64,000 nt of DNA from Paenibacillus cookii (GCF_018333375.1 NZ_BORW01000018.1:41030-105029), one strand, 5' to 3'. Shown: positions 44,841 to 55,254, counted from the stretch's first letter. Notes: a model not told the origin generated them from the letters alone. Program-made: numbers and translations.

Positions 44841-47078
44841 TTGTTTTTCTACGCACACAGTAAAAAATCAGGCGATTTTCAATATTTAAAGGAGCATCTC
44901 GAAGGAGTAGCGGCTCTGACTCGTACGTTTGCGGGATTATTTGGTATGAGTGAGCTAGGTTACTTAGCGGGTTTAATTCATGATGTTGGAAAGTATTCAG
45001 AGTTGTTTCAACAACGAGTTCGTGGCTCTCAGATCCCGGTCGATCACTCGACTGCCGGGGCACAGTGGATTATGAAGCCTGAGGTAGTTATTAAGTATAT
45101 TGGTAAGTTTGGATTCGCACCGTATTTAGCCCGGCTGATTGCATATGTGGTAGCCGGACATCATGGTGGGCTGAGCAACTATGGCTCAATTGATGAGGAG
45201 GGATCATTAAAACATCGCTTGTCTAAACCGAAAGAAGAAGTGCCTGATTGGTCTATAGCGTGGTCGGAGTTATCCATCTGCTCGCAACCTCTCGAAAGTA
45301 ACCCCATGCTTCGCTTCGGAAATCTAACGACCAGTAACATTGCTTGGAAATATAGCATTTTGGGCAGAATGCTTTATTCTTGCCTGGTAGATGCCGATTC
45401 TACTGATACCCGGGACTACTGCAATGATGAGGATCGGCGTTTAATGTATAAAAGAAGCTTACCCTCAATTTCTCAATTGTTGGAACGAATTGATAATTTT
45501 ATATCTGAGCTAGAGAAGAAGGCAGAAAAAACGATAATCAACAACAAAAGACATCAGATCCTTGAAAATTGCAGGATAAGGGCAAGAGATGGCCAAGGGA
45601 TATTCACATTATCTATACCTACAGGCGGCGGGAAAACGTTATCTTCGTTATGTTTTGCTCTTCATCATGCACAAAGGCATGAGTTACAGAGGGTAATTTA
45701 CGTGATTCCTTTCTTAAGTATTATTGACCAGACAGTAGAGATTTTTCGAAATGCGCTAGGTAACGAGGCAGTTTTAGAGCATCATAGCAACTTTGATGAA
45801 CAAGAATATCGGGAGAATTATGGTGTAGAAGAAGTGAGAAAACAGAAATTGGCTGCGGAAAATTGGGATGCCCCCGTTGTGGTTACGACTTCGGTACAAT
45901 TTTTCGAGTCGTTGTTTTCTAATAAAAGAAGTAGGTGCAGGAAACTCCACAATATCGTGAAATCTGTCATCGTTATTGATGAAGCCCAAAGTATCCCTAG
46001 GGGGTTCCTTACCCCTTGTTTAAGAGTGCTTGAGGAATTAGTGGAATCGTACGGCTGTACCGTCGTATTGTGTACTGCAACACATCCATCCTGGGAAGCG
46101 CTAGGGATTCGTCCGACTGCAATTATACAAGATCAACTGTCTCAGCAATTGGTTGATACATTTAAAAGAGTCCGGGTTACAATGCATGGGGGAGCAACGA
46201 AAAGTATTCCTGATTCAATGACAATAGATTGGATGTCACAAGTTAAGCAAGCGTTAACCATTGTGAACACCCGAAAGCATGCCAAGATGTTGTTCGATCT
46301 ATCTATTAAAAAACAATTAATTGGGGTTTATCATCTAAGCGGTCGCATGTGCTCCAAACATTGTATGGAAATATTAAAAGAAATCAAAGACAGACTTATT
46401 CACGAAAAACCGTGTCACGTTATCTCTACACAATTAGTCGAAGCAGGTGTGGATTTGGACTTTCCAATAGTCATCAGAGCGTTTGCCGGACTTGATTCCA
46501 TTGCTCAAGCCGCTGGTCGGTGCAACCGGGAGGGAAAGCAATCTGTTGGGGAAGTACATGTGTTTTATCCTGAGTCGCACGGCATGCCTTTCTATGGGTG
46601 GATGAAAGAGACAGCTATTGAAGCACAAAACGTGTTGAAATATCAACAGGTAGATCCGTTGTCACCGGAAGCTATGAAGCAGTATTTTGATAGAATATAC
46701 GGGGTTGCTGATGGCAGGGTCAGGGAAATAACAGATAGCAAAAGGATTATGGGATTATTAAGGAGTAAAAACAAAAATTTGGAAGTCCCATATGAAGAGA
46801 TTGCTAGTCGGTTTGAAATGATCGAGGGGGAAATGTTTTCGATTGTTATTCCCTTTGATGAGTTTGCTCGTAATTTAATTCATTTACATGCCAAAAGCAA
46901 AGTCCATCGTTCGGATATATTTCGCCAGTTGCAATCTTATTCAGTTTCAGTTTATAAGCGAGAATATACTGAGTGGATGAATAAAGGTTTATTAAGTGAC
47001 GCTGGAGGTATTTGGTATTTAAATGATATGAACTATTATGATCAAGCAACAGGGCTTCGAGAACCAATGCGACATTAA
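44841..47078 (+). CDS. cas3: Cas3 helicase-nuclease, type I-C
   Basis: Degrades DNA recruited by the type I-C effector. About 745 residues from TTG 44841, which has AAGGTGAG just upstream; an ATG at 44814 overlaps the promoter and is rejected. HD nuclease domain (about 10-200): HLEGVAALTRTFAG, GLIHDVGKYSELFQQR, DHSTAGAQW and GHHGGLSNYG. Helicase: SIPTGGGKTLSSLCF (motif I), VIDEAQSIPRGF (motif II), VVLCTATHPSW (III), QLVEAGVDLDFPIVIRAFAG (V) and QAAGRCNREGK (VI). All motifs are intact. It is the first gene of a compact cas3-cas5c-cas8c-cas7 operon and the direct object of the predicted guide-mediated repression. Confidence 0.95.
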   Translation: MFFYAHSKKSGDFQYLKEHLEGVAALTRTFAGLFGMSELGYLAGLIHDVGKYSELFQQRVRGSQIPVDHSTAGAQWIMKPEVVIKYIGKFGFAPYLARLIAYVVAGHHGGLSNYGSIDEEGSLKHRLSKPKEEVPDWSIAWSELSICSQPLESNPMLRFGNLTTSNIAWKYSILGRMLYSCLVDADSTDTRDYCNDEDRRLMYKRSLPSISQLLERIDNFISELEKKAEKTIINNKRHQILENCRIRARDGQGIFTLSIPTGGGKTLSSLCFALHHAQRHELQRVIYVIPFLSIIDQTVEIFRNALGNEAVLEHHSNFDEQEYRENYGVEEVRKQKLAAENWDAPVVVTTSVQFFESLFSNKRSRCRKLHNIVKSVIVIDEAQSIPRGFLTPCLRVLEELVESYGCTVVLCTATHPSWEALGIRPTAIIQDQLSQQLVDTFKRVRVTMHGGATKSIPDSMTIDWMSQVKQALTIVNTRKHAKMLFDLSIKKQLIGVYHLSGRMCSKHCMEILKEIKDRLIHEKPCHVISTQLVEAGVDLDFPIVIRAFAGLDSIAQAAGRCNREGKQSVGEVHVFYPESHGMPFYGWMKETAIEAQNVLKYQQVDPLSPEAMKQYFDRIYGVADGRVREITDSKRIMGLLRSKNKNLEVPYEEIASRFEMIEGEMFSIVIPFDEFARNLIHLHAKSKVHRSDIFRQLQSYSVSVYKREYTEWMNKGLLSDAGGIWYLNDMNYYDQATGLREPMRH

Positions 47079-47093
47079 GGAGGAGTTATATGT

Positions 47094-47741
47094 ATGGCAT
47101 ATGGGATTAAACTGCGCGTGTGGGGGGATTATGCCTGTTTTACGCGTCCAGAGATGAAAGTTGAACGCGTGAGTTATGATGTCATGACGCCTTCGGCAGC
47201 ACGAGGAATTTTGGAAGCACTTCATTGGAAACCAGCTATCCGGTGGGTTATTGACCGTATCCATGTGAAAAAACCAATTCGGTTTGAAAGTATTCGAAGA
47301 AACGAAGTAGAATCTCTCGCATCGCGCAAAAAAAAGTTTATCAACGTTTCGGAAGAGCGACAACTGCGATCGTCTCTTGTCCTTCGTGACGTCGAGTACA
47401 TAATAGAAGGGCACTTTGAAATGACGGATCGTAAAGGCGAGGAAGATCATCCTGAGAAGCACTATAATATTTTCTTACGACGTGCAAGAAAGGGGCAATG
47501 CTTTCATCAGCCTTATTTTGGCACGAGGGAGTTTCCCGTTCATTTTGAGCTGGTTGAAGATGAAATAGAAGTAAAGGAAACTGTTCATCCTGGAATCGTT
47601 GATTTGGGCTATATGTTGCTCGACCAGACCTTCATTTTAAATTCAAAAGGGGAGGTAAAGGAGGTTATTCCGCATTTTTTTAGAGCCCAAATGGTCGACG
47701 GAATCATTGAAGTCCCGCAATTAAGGGAGGTGACTGGATGA
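47094..47741 (+). CDS. cas5: Cas5c (Cas5d) crRNA-processing endoribonuclease
   Basis: In type I-C, which lacks Cas6, Cas5c cuts the repeat hairpin and holds the 5' handle of the crRNA. This protein is 215 residues with the family's N-terminal strand GIKLRVWGDYACFTRPEMKV, the YDVMTPSAARGILEALHW helix, SLVLRDVEYIIEGHF and the C-terminal FRAQMVDGIIEVPQ. Candidate catalytic Lys, His and Tyr occur in these segments. GGAGG lies upstream; the end overlaps cas8c by four bases (ATGA). It should also process the predicted guide if its short hairpin is still recognised. Confidence 0.95.
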   Translation: MAYGIKLRVWGDYACFTRPEMKVERVSYDVMTPSAARGILEALHWKPAIRWVIDRIHVKKPIRFESIRRNEVESLASRKKKFINVSEERQLRSSLVLRDVEYIIEGHFEMTDRKGEEDHPEKHYNIFLRRARKGQCFHQPYFGTREFPVHFELVEDEIEVKETVHPGIVDLGYMLLDQTFILNSKGEVKEVIPHFFRAQMVDGIIEVPQLREVTG

Positions 47742-49567
47742 TTTTACAGGCGCTTTATTCCTACTACAAGACCTTACAGGACCAAGAAGACAATTGTTTA
47801 CCGAGAGAAGAGTATTCGTCTGCTGAGGTGTCTTTTGAAATTTATTTAAGTGAATCTGGAGAAGTTACTTCGGTCAGGCCTTATACGGATGAAAAAGGGA
47901 AAAACATTAGGCTTACATTTAATGTCCCGAAACAGGCGAAACGTTCCGGAACTGGAGCCAAGCCGTATTTTTTATGCGATAAAGCGGATTATTTATTCGG
48001 ATCGGCATTATCTATGCGTGAACAAAGCCGAATTGGGATGCAACAATTGTGTCATCATGTCCTGCAATATTGTACATCACACTCACCAGAGATTCGGGCA
48101 TTACATGCTTTTGTGAGTCAGTCTCCGGAACAGTTGGCAGCTCAACTAGATGCTGTAACCAACGAAGAAATTAGGGATATGTTGCGCAAAGGAGGACTTT
48201 GTGTTCTGAAATATGCCCCAACAGGACGATTTTTGCATGATGACAGTCTGATTAAACGAACGTGGGAGCGTTATTACCATGGTCAAAAAAATGAAGGCAC
48301 AAATGATGAGAAGCAAATGTGCCTTATCTCAGGTGAGATGATACCGAAACACGAAATCGCAAGGCTGCATCCCAGCATAAAAAATGTACTCGGTGCTCAG
48401 TCATCAGGGGCAGCTATTGTTTCTTTTAATAAAGACTCTTTTTGCTCCTATGGTAGAAAACAATCCTACAATGCTCCAGCGTCCCAAGAGGCAGCCGATG
48501 CTTATGGGTATGTTTTGAATAAATTCTTGGCGGATCCGGATCATCGCATTCGAATGAATGACACGACGGTAGTTTTTTGGGCAGAGACAGCGCCAGAGCG
48601 AGAACAGAGCTTGTTTGCATTGTTGTTCCAAGGAGAAATGGACGAAGCTTCGGAGTATGAACAGGAGGATGCTGAAAATGTACGTACGCGTGTGAAAAAT
48701 GCTTTAGTACGTATTCAGCACGGGCAGACGTTTAAAGAGACATTTAAAGATATGGATATGAATACGAGATTTTATGTCTTGGGTCTTTCGCCAAATGCTG
48801 CAAGATTGTCGGTTCGTTTCTGGTATACAGGCACCCTCGGTGAAATTGGTGAGCGAATGTGGCAACATTATAAAGATTTAAGCATTACCGGGTTAGACCG
48901 GGCACCAACTGTACGGCAATTACTTCGGGAAATCGCAGTCGGACATGATTGGGGGAAAATCCCTCCTAATATGGAAGGACAATTGGTTAGATCTATTCTA
49001 CACGGACTTCCATATTCCAGTGCAATATTTGCCCAATTGATCAATCGTATTCGTTCAGAGACGGATGATCCTAAAAAAAATCAATATAAAATAGGACCAC
49101 TTCGTGCAGCCATGATAAAAGCATACCTTATCCGTAAAGCCCGCCACAATGATGATCAAAGTTTAGAAGGAGAGTTAACGATGTCCCTAAATGAAAATTC
49201 CACCAGTACCCCCTACCATCTGGGAAGATTATTTGCATGTTTGGAAAAAACACAGCTAAACGCATTGGGACAAGGCATTAATGCATCCATTCGTGACCGA
49301 TTTTGGGGAGCGGCTTCAGCCTCACCTGCAACCGTTTTTCCGCGGTTGATCAGTTTGTCCAGGCATCACATCGCAAAAGATGATAAGTGGGGACGTTATA
49401 ACGATGACCAGATTCAGAAAGTGATGAATGCATTACCTGAAGTCTTTCCACGTCGATTGACGCTAGAAGAGCAGGGAATGTTCGCGTTAGGTTACTATCA
49501 TCAACGGCAAAGTTTTTATAATCCAAATCAATCAAAACAAGTGAAAGAGGGAACAGAACATGAGTGA
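47738..49567 (+). CDS. cas8c: Cas8c (Csd1) large subunit of type I-C Cascade
   Basis: Large effector subunit that reads the PAM and places the R-loop; 609 residues, normal for Csd1. Recognisable family pieces include [15 protein letters not shown] at the start, [60 protein letters not shown] and [20 protein letters not shown]. In I-C an internal start in the 3' part of cas8c is known to yield a separate small Cas11c subunit; a candidate was not pinned down here. The gene overlaps cas5c and cas7. Confidence 0.95.
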   Translation: MILQALYSYYKTLQDQEDNCLPREEYSSAEVSFEIYLSESGEVTSVRPYTDEKGKNIRLTFNVPKQAKRSGTGAKPYFLCDKADYLFGSALSMREQSRIGMQQLCHHVLQYCTSHSPEIRALHAFVSQSPEQLAAQLDAVTNEEIRDMLRKGGLCVLKYAPTGRFLHDDSLIKRTWERYYHGQKNEGTNDEKQMCLISGEMIPKHEIARLHPSIKNVLGAQSSGAAIVSFNKDSFCSYGRKQSYNAPASQEAADAYGYVLNKFLADPDHRIRMNDTTVVFWAETAPEREQSLFALLFQGEMDEASEYEQEDAENVRTRVKNALVRIQHGQTFKETFKDMDMNTRFYVLGLSPNAARLSVRFWYTGTLGEIGERMWQHYKDLSITGLDRAPTVRQLLREIAVGHDWGKIPPNMEGQLVRSILHGLPYSSAIFAQLINRIRSETDDPKKNQYKIGPLRAAMIKAYLIRKARHNDDQSLEGELTMSLNENSTSTPYHLGRLFACLEKTQLNALGQGINASIRDRFWGAASASPATVFPRLISLSRHHIAKDDKWGRYNDDQIQKVMNALPEVFPRRLTLEEQGMFALGYYHQRQSFYNPNQSKQVKEGTEHE

Positions 49568-50441
49568 AAATACAGCTTTAACGAAGAGATATGAGTTTGT
49601 GTTATTATTCGATGTTGAAAACGGAAACCCAAATGGAGATCCGGATGCGGGAAATTTGCCTCGTATTGATCCGGAAACCGGATGCGGACTGGTTACTGAC
49701 GTGTGCATGAAACGTAAAGTTCGAAATTATGTTGAATTAGCAAAAGAGAATGCGAATGGCTATGAAATCTATGTAAAAGAAGGTGCTATATTAAATCAAC
49801 TGAATAAAGAAGCGTTTGATCATCATCCGGATATTGAACTAAAAGATAAAAAATCAGACAAGATCGAAGCCAAGAAGAAAGAAGATCAAATGACTCTGGC
49901 TCAATGGATGTGCGATAAGTATTACGATATTCGTACATTTGGTGCGGTCATGACAACCGGCGTAAATTGCGGACAGGTTCGGGGGCCAGTACAGTTTGGT
50001 TTCGCAAAAAGTATTGATCCTATTTCTCCGTTAGATGTAACAATTACTCGAATGGCTGTCACGAATGAAAAAGATGCTGAAAAGGAACGGACGATGGGCC
50101 GTAAGAGTATTGTTCCATATGGATTGTATCGAATGGAAGGTTTTGTATCGGCCTCTCTTGCAAACCAGACGAATTTTAGTGAAGAGGACTTGGAATTATT
50201 GTGGTCGGCACTTGTAAATATGTTTGATCATGATCGTTCTGCAGCAAGAGGAAAAATGTCTGCACAAAAACTAATTGTTTTTGAACATGAAAGCAAATTA
50301 GGTAATGCGCCAGCACATAAATTGTTTAACCTTGTTCATATAGAGCGAAAGAGTGAGGTTGAGGTTGCTCGGTCTTATGCAGATTATGTATGTTCTATTG
50401 GCGAAGCTCCACAAGGTGTCACGATACATGAATTGTTGTAA
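49560..50441 (+). CDS. cas7: Cas7 (Csd2) backbone subunit of type I-C Cascade
   Basis: Backbone protein of 293 residues that coats the crRNA and flips every sixth base out of the guide-target duplex. Family motifs: [60 protein letters not shown] and [20 protein letters not shown]. It overlaps cas8c by eight bases. After its stop the normal order cas4-cas1-cas2 is interrupted by a leader copy and a solo repeat. Confidence 0.95.
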   Translation: MSENTALTKRYEFVLLFDVENGNPNGDPDAGNLPRIDPETGCGLVTDVCMKRKVRNYVELAKENANGYEIYVKEGAILNQLNKEAFDHHPDIELKDKKSDKIEAKKKEDQMTLAQWMCDKYYDIRTFGAVMTTGVNCGQVRGPVQFGFAKSIDPISPLDVTITRMAVTNEKDAEKERTMGRKSIVPYGLYRMEGFVSASLANQTNFSEEDLELLWSALVNMFDHDRSAARGKMSAQKLIVFEHESKLGNAPAHKLFNLVHIERKSEVEVARSYADYVCSIGEAPQGVTIHELL

Positions 50442-50548
50442 TAATTGAAGACCAAAGAATTAAAAAAATCCCCAATTCGATAACCAACGCTAGGGCTCGT
50501 GTTGGAAACTGTTATGGATAATTCAATAGGATGTGAATTGCCAGACAA

Positions 50549-50738
50549 TGAAGGCCCCCTTATTTTATGGTGCGAATCCCAAGCGAACATGATTTGCCAG
50601 GGAGGTTCGCACCAAAAAATCCTTGACTAAAACCATTTATTTTTGTGGAAATTGTTTTTTGATTATTAAAATACTTTTTTTACGGCATTTTGGTTTAAAA
50701 ATCGGTGTCGCACCCTATGCGGGTGCGTGGATTGAAAT
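50549..50738 (+). repeat. Stray leader copy with a solo CRISPR repeat inside the cas operon
   Basis: From GAAGGCCCCCTTATTTTAT (about 50549) onward this sequence repeats the end of cas2 and the leader of the main array (52050-52229): the GTGCGAA/TTCGCAC element (50570-50613), the AT-rich tract and ATCGGT. It ends in one perfect repeat at 50707-50738. No second repeat follows. It is best explained by recombination between leader-array copies, with loss of the adaptation genes or array that once lay there. Confidence 0.85.
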
Positions 50739-50900
50739 ATAAGGTGTATTGGTGGGAGCATCAATCAAAGCTGGGGCAATATTCTTCGGCCAAGGTACAT
50801 CGTTCATTATCAGTTAAACCACGGATAGACCAACCTAAAGCTTTTGAAGACTATGTAATTGAATTAACCGAACTGGAAGGGCTAAAGGTTGAGATAGTAG
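50739..50900 (+). other. Unidentified coding-like fragment between solo repeat and cas4 remnant
   Basis: An open frame that starts in the solo repeat encodes about 57 further residues, including LGQYSSAKVHRSLSVKPRID and AFEDYVIELTELEGLKVEIV, to TAA near 50909-50911. It has no ribosome site of its own and I do not recognise it; it is not Cas4. It may be the end of an unrelated gene captured at the rearrangement point. Confidence 0.35.
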
Positions 50901-50951
50901 ATGGCCTTTAATGACGAAGATGACTACCTTATGTTGTCTGGTATTTCTTAA
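50901..50951 (+). pseudogene. cas4: cas4 remnant (first 16 codons)
   Basis: ATG 50901 starts MAFNDEDDYLMLSGIS and meets TAA at once. FNxxDYLMLSGIQ is the conserved start of type I-C Cas4, where about 200 further residues (Cys cluster, RecB-type nuclease) should follow. Instead the sequence passes into the interior of cas1 within about ten bases (TATTTCTTAACG already belongs to cas1). One deletion therefore removed nearly all of cas4 and the start of cas1. Cas4 trims prespacers and selects the PAM end, so this function is lost. Confidence 0.8.
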
Positions 50952-50953
50952 CG

Positions 50954-51772
50954 ATGAATGGCAGATTTCTTGCAAGAGTAATCGGTCCGAGCAAAGGGAA
51001 CGTTGTCCTGAGAAAGAAGCAATCTCTGGTATCCGAAGACGAAATGCTTTCGGCGAGAATTGCCCGGAATTTTATCATTGGTAAAATATTTAACCATAAG
51101 TGGATGCTAGAAAGAATGACCCGGGATTACCCATTACGCATAAATGTTGAAGAATTTAAGGAAGCTTCTCGACAATTGTCATCCATCATGGCAGAGATCG
51201 GAGCATGTGAAAACTTGGAACGGCTTAGGGGGCTGGAAGGACAAGCTGCTTTAATTTATAATCAGCGTTTTGATCAAATGATTTTGCAGCAAAAGGAGCA
51301 TTTCTTTTTTCGTTCTCGGTCCCGCAGGCCTCCACTAGATCCTGTGAACGCGATGCTTTCACTCGCATATACTCTGCTCTCGAATGATATGATGTCAGCT
51401 CTGGAGGGAGTCGGGCTTGATGCTTATATCGGATTTTTGCATCGGGACCGTCCTGGTAGAGCTTCCCTTGCATTGGATGTAATGGAGGAGTTACGAGGTA
51501 TTTATGCGGATAGGTTTGTTCTGTCGTTAATTAATACGAAAGTGGTCAATCCCAGTGATTTCGTCTTTAAGGAAAACGGAGCCGTAATCATGACGGATGA
51601 TGCCAGGAAAAAATTTCTGACAGCATGGCAGAATAAAAAACAAGATAAGATCACCCATCCGTTTCTAGGCGAGAAAATATCATGGGGGTTATTGCCGCAT
51701 GTTCAATCCCTGTTATTAGCACGTTTTCTGCGAGGAGATCTGGACGAGTACCCTCCATTTCTATGGAAGTAG
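50954..51772 (+). pseudogene. cas1: Cas1 integrase lacking its N-terminal domain
   Basis: Cas1 integrates new spacers with Cas2. The remaining 272 residues start NGRFLARVIGPSKGNVVLRK, which in complete type I-C Cas1 proteins lies about 70 residues in; in-frame codons before the ATG (YFLT) also belong to cas1, so the N-terminus was deleted rather than mis-called. The C-terminal helical domain is intact with the active-site Glu in RGLEGQAALIYN and the His and Asp region in GFLHRDRPGRASLALDVMEE, ending HVQSLLLARFLRGDLDEYPP. The lost N-terminal beta domain forms the Cas1 dimer and Cas2 contact, so integration is probably defective. No ribosome site precedes ATG 50954. Confidence 0.85.
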
Positions 51773-51781
51773 GTGTATCCT

Positions 51782-52072
51782 ATGCTTGTTTTAGTTACTT
51801 ACGATGTAAGTACAATGGATAGCGAAGGACAAAGAAGATTACGCAATGTATCAAAAATATGTCAAAACTACGGTCAGCGTGTCCAAAACTCTGTGTTTGA
51901 ATGCATTGTTGACGCTACGCAGTTTGCTGTTCTAAAGATGAAGCTTGCAGATGAGATTGATCAAAATCAGGACAGCCTTCGGTTCTACCAACTCGGTAAT
52001 AATTATAAAAACAAAGTTGAGCATATAGGCGTAAAAGGGTCGCTTGATCTTGAAGGCCCCCTTATTTTATAG
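51782..52072 (+). CDS. cas2: Cas2 adaptation protein, type I-C
   Basis: Full-length Cas2 of 96 residues: LVLVTYDVSTMDSEGQRRLR at the start, QRVQNSVFECIVDATQFAVL in the middle and LDLEGPLIL at the end. The ferredoxin-like fold residues (Asp of TYDV) are present. ATG 51782 follows AGGTG; a GTG at 51773 would add three residues. With Cas1 truncated and Cas4 gone it has no complete partner in this locus. Its last 20 bases are duplicated at 50549. Confidence 0.92.
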   Translation: MLVLVTYDVSTMDSEGQRRLRNVSKICQNYGQRVQNSVFECIVDATQFAVLKMKLADEIDQNQDSLRFYQLGNNYKNKVEHIGVKGSLDLEGPLIL

Positions 52073-52229
52073 TGCGAATGCCAAGTGAACATGATTTCTC
52101 AGGGAGGTTCGCACCAAAAAAACCTTAGATAAATCCCATTAATGTAAAATAATTGAAATTTATTTTTGTGAAAATTGATTTTTGATTATTAAAATACTGT
52201 TTTTACGGCATTTTGGCTTAAAAATCGGT
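52072..52229 (+). promoter_or_regulatory. Leader of the main CRISPR array
   Basis: About 158 bases from the cas2 stop to the first repeat. It contains the conserved GTGCGAA (52072-52078) and TTCGCAC (52108-52114) arms with AGTGAACATG and CAGGGAGG between them, then a long A/T-rich part with TTTTTGATTATTAAAATACT and finally TTAAAAATCGGT before the repeat. It should drive transcription of the array and, in an intact system, mark the insertion point for new spacers. Confidence 0.75.
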
Positions 52230-55193
52230 GTCGCACCCTATGCGGGTGCGTGGATTGAAATAATAACAGGGTAATCCGGGGTTTCAACGCTGATATTGTC
52301 GCACCCTATGCGGGTGCGTGGATTGAAATCTCCAGGTTCGGCAGCTTCAGCAAGTCACCAAGCGTCGCACCCTATGCGGGTGCGTGGATTGAAATTGTGT
52401 TCTACCAATTCTCTACAGATATATCCGCGTCGCACCCTATGCGGGTGCGTGGATTGAAATGCCAGATTGTGGTAATGTGTTTTCCCAGCAGAGTCGCGTC
52501 GCACCCTATGCGGGTGCGTGGATTGAAATATCAGGCAAATCTAGTGAGAAATCGTCTAACAAGTCGCACCCTATGCGGGTGCGTGGATTGAAATAGTTCA
52601 ACGGGCAGCGGACTTGCTTGCTGGCGCGTCGCACCCTATGCGGGTGCGTGGATTGAAATTGCAAAACACTAATGCGCAGTTCGGCAAGATCCGTCGCACC
52701 CTATGCGGGTGCGTGGATTGAAATAGAACCTTGGCTATTTACTTTTACGCTGGCCGGGAAGTCGCACCCTATGCGGGTGCGTGGATTGAAATCTTGAAAG
52801 ATTATAGATCCATATAGAGCGTTAAAAAGTCGCACCCTATGCGGGTGCGTGGATTGAAATAGGCCATTTATCAAGAAATCCCATCCTACGCATGTCGCAC
52901 CCTATGCGGGTGCGTGGATTGAAATGATACTGATTACAGCAATAATCTTTGCAGCTCTACGTCGCACCCTATGCGGGTGCGTGGATTGAAATATGTCTCT
53001 CTCTCCTCATTTCACTTCGATGCCTTTCGTCGCACCCTATGCGGGTGCGTGGATTGAAATATCGGCAAGCAGCCTAAGACCTTGCGATCCGTCACGTCGC
53101 ACCCTATGCGGGTGCGTGGATTGAAATAGGTTTGCACACACACGTTTTGCTTCTTCAAGCGAGTCGCACCCTATGCGGGTGCGTGGATTGAAATTATCTC
53201 TGCGCTCGCCATGTCGTGGGCGCTTTTTTATGTCGCACCCTATGCGGGTGCGTGGATTGAAATTCTATTGGAGGTGAGATTGTGGCTAAGGTTATCCGTC
53301 GCACCCTATGCGGGTGCGTGGATTGAAATTCCCCGGAATTTTGTTACTTCTTCCGGATCCATGTCGCACCCTATGCGGGTGCGTGGATTGAAATTGCGTT
53401 GGCGTTATTATTCGACATCGAGTTGGAGTCGCACCCTATGCGGGTGCGTGGATTGAAATCGGCAAACGACTTGGTTACTGTAGATATTATAAGTCGCACC
53501 CTATGCGGGTGCGTGGATTGAAATAAAACGATGAGCAATACGAGAAGGCCCGCGTCGCGTCGCACCCTATGCGGGTGCGTGGATTGAAATTTGTAGAGCG
53601 TCACAAAGATTGCGATGAGCCCGCCTGTCGCACCCTATGCGGGTGCGTGGATTGAAATTTCTTCGGGAGCGATTGTTTTATATCCCATAAGGTCGCACCC
53701 TATGCGGGTGCGTGGATTGAAATTGAATACGTGGACGATGGTCCGACGTCGATTTTCAGAGTCGCACCCTATGCGGGTGCGTGGATTGAAATTCAACGTC
53801 CGTAAATACAGCACAAGGTTGTTTAGTCGCACCCTATGCGGGTGCGTGGATTGAAATGAGAATGAGTTTTGCAGCCCTTCAGCCCACTCCTGTCGCACCC
53901 TATGCGGGTGCGTGGATTGAAATCTCTCCTGGTCCCTGATCACTGCCGAAGCTGTGGTCAGTCGCACCCTATGCGGGTGCGTGGATTGAAATCGTCTCCT
54001 CGTACGTTTTACCCACCTCGTACTGGTCGCACCCTATGCGGGTGCGTGGATTGAAATGTTTAATTTTTATTTGTCGTCCCTTGCTGTTGAGTCGCACCCT
54101 ATGCGGGTGCGTGGATTGAAATTTGAACAATGAAGGTGAAAAAGGAGCGATTGAATGGTCGCACCCTATGCGGGTGCGTGGATTGAAATATATTGACGCC
54201 GACGACATGTTTGATGCACAAAGTCGCACCCTATGCGGGTGTGTGGATTGAAATATTGGATTTTGCTGATAGTCCAGAATGGATTGTAGAGTCGCACCCT
54301 ATGCGGGTGCGTGGATTGAAATATACAAGGTAAAGCCCGCAGCCATCGCCCCTGCCAGGTCGCACCCTATGCGGGTGCGTGGATTGAAATCTTGACTCTA
54401 TCCATGACCCCTGCAGGGTCTAAGGTCGCACCCTATGCGGGTGCGTGGATTGAAATCGAGAGATATTTTGCCTCTTGGGCCTCTTCGATCGTCGCACCCT
54501 ATGCGGGTGCGTGGATTGAAATGGCATGCTAGGAGGATTAAGATACTTGACTCCATCGCGTCGCACCCTATGCGGGTGCGTGGATTGAAATTGCACGTCT
54601 CGTTGCTGCGGATTCCCGAAAAATAGTCGCACCCTATGCGGGTGCGTGGATTGAAATCTCCGGTAAGGTTATGGATACCGGACGTTTCACACGTCGCACC
54701 CTATGCGGGTGCGTGGATTGAAATAACATCTACAGGAGCGACTGTATTGAGTTACCAGTGTCGCACCCTATGCGGGTGCGTGGATTGAAATGCCACCTGA
54801 TTACAGACGGAAGAAGCGGCGAGGTCGCACCCTATGCGGGTGCGTGGATTGAAATGAGACGAAGAGGATTCAGAAGGGGCAGCCGACGGACGTCGCACCC
54901 TATGCGGGTGCGTGGATTGAAATAGCTGCCACTCGATTAGGGATCCCGAGAAGCCTTGGTCGCACCCTATGCGGGTGCGTGGATTGAAATATTAATAATT
55001 GCCGTGGCAGATGAAGCATCGCCATCGTCGCACCCTATGCGGGTGCGTGGATTGAAATCGGGTGGTCTCCGGTTTATGAATACTCCGACGCAAAGTCGCA
55101 CCCTATGCGGGTGCGTGGATTGAAATTGGGTTATATATCTTTGCGGTCAGCACCTTCGGCAGGTCGCACCCTACGCAGGTGCGTGGATTAAAT
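52230..55193 (+). CRISPR. Main type I-C CRISPR array (45 repeats, 44 spacers)
   Basis: I count 45 copies of a 32-nt repeat starting GTCGCACCC, with a 7-bp stem (CGCACCC/GGGTGCG) and ending GTGGATTGAAAT; the first starts at 52230, the last at 55163. Spacers are about 32-37 nt. All repeats are identical except copy 31 at 54223 (one G to A... GGTGTGTGG) and the last, which is degenerate (CTACGCAGG and one base missing). The uniformity shows the array was active recently. The 3' handle and stem match what type I-C Cas5c processes. Spacer order suggests growth from the left, beside the leader. Confidence 0.98.
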
Positions 55194-55225
55194 GCCCTAC
55201 CGACTGGGGCAATGCTAACTTCAAT

Positions 55226-55254
55226 TTCGCACCCTATGTAATCCGATGGATTGG
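55226..55254 (+). repeat. Decayed CRISPR repeat beyond the array end
   Basis: TTCGCACCCTATG followed by ATGGATTG keeps the two ends of the repeat but not its middle. It lies one spacer length after the last recognisable repeat, so it is the oldest, decaying end of the array. Confidence 0.6.

Noticed and set aside
53211..54632. Many open frames of repetitive protein (for example SHPMRVRGLK and FQSTHPHRVR units) over 52.4-54.6 kb on both strands
   Set aside because: They are translations of the CRISPR repeat and spacers; the 32-nt period and lack of ribosome sites show they are not genes.
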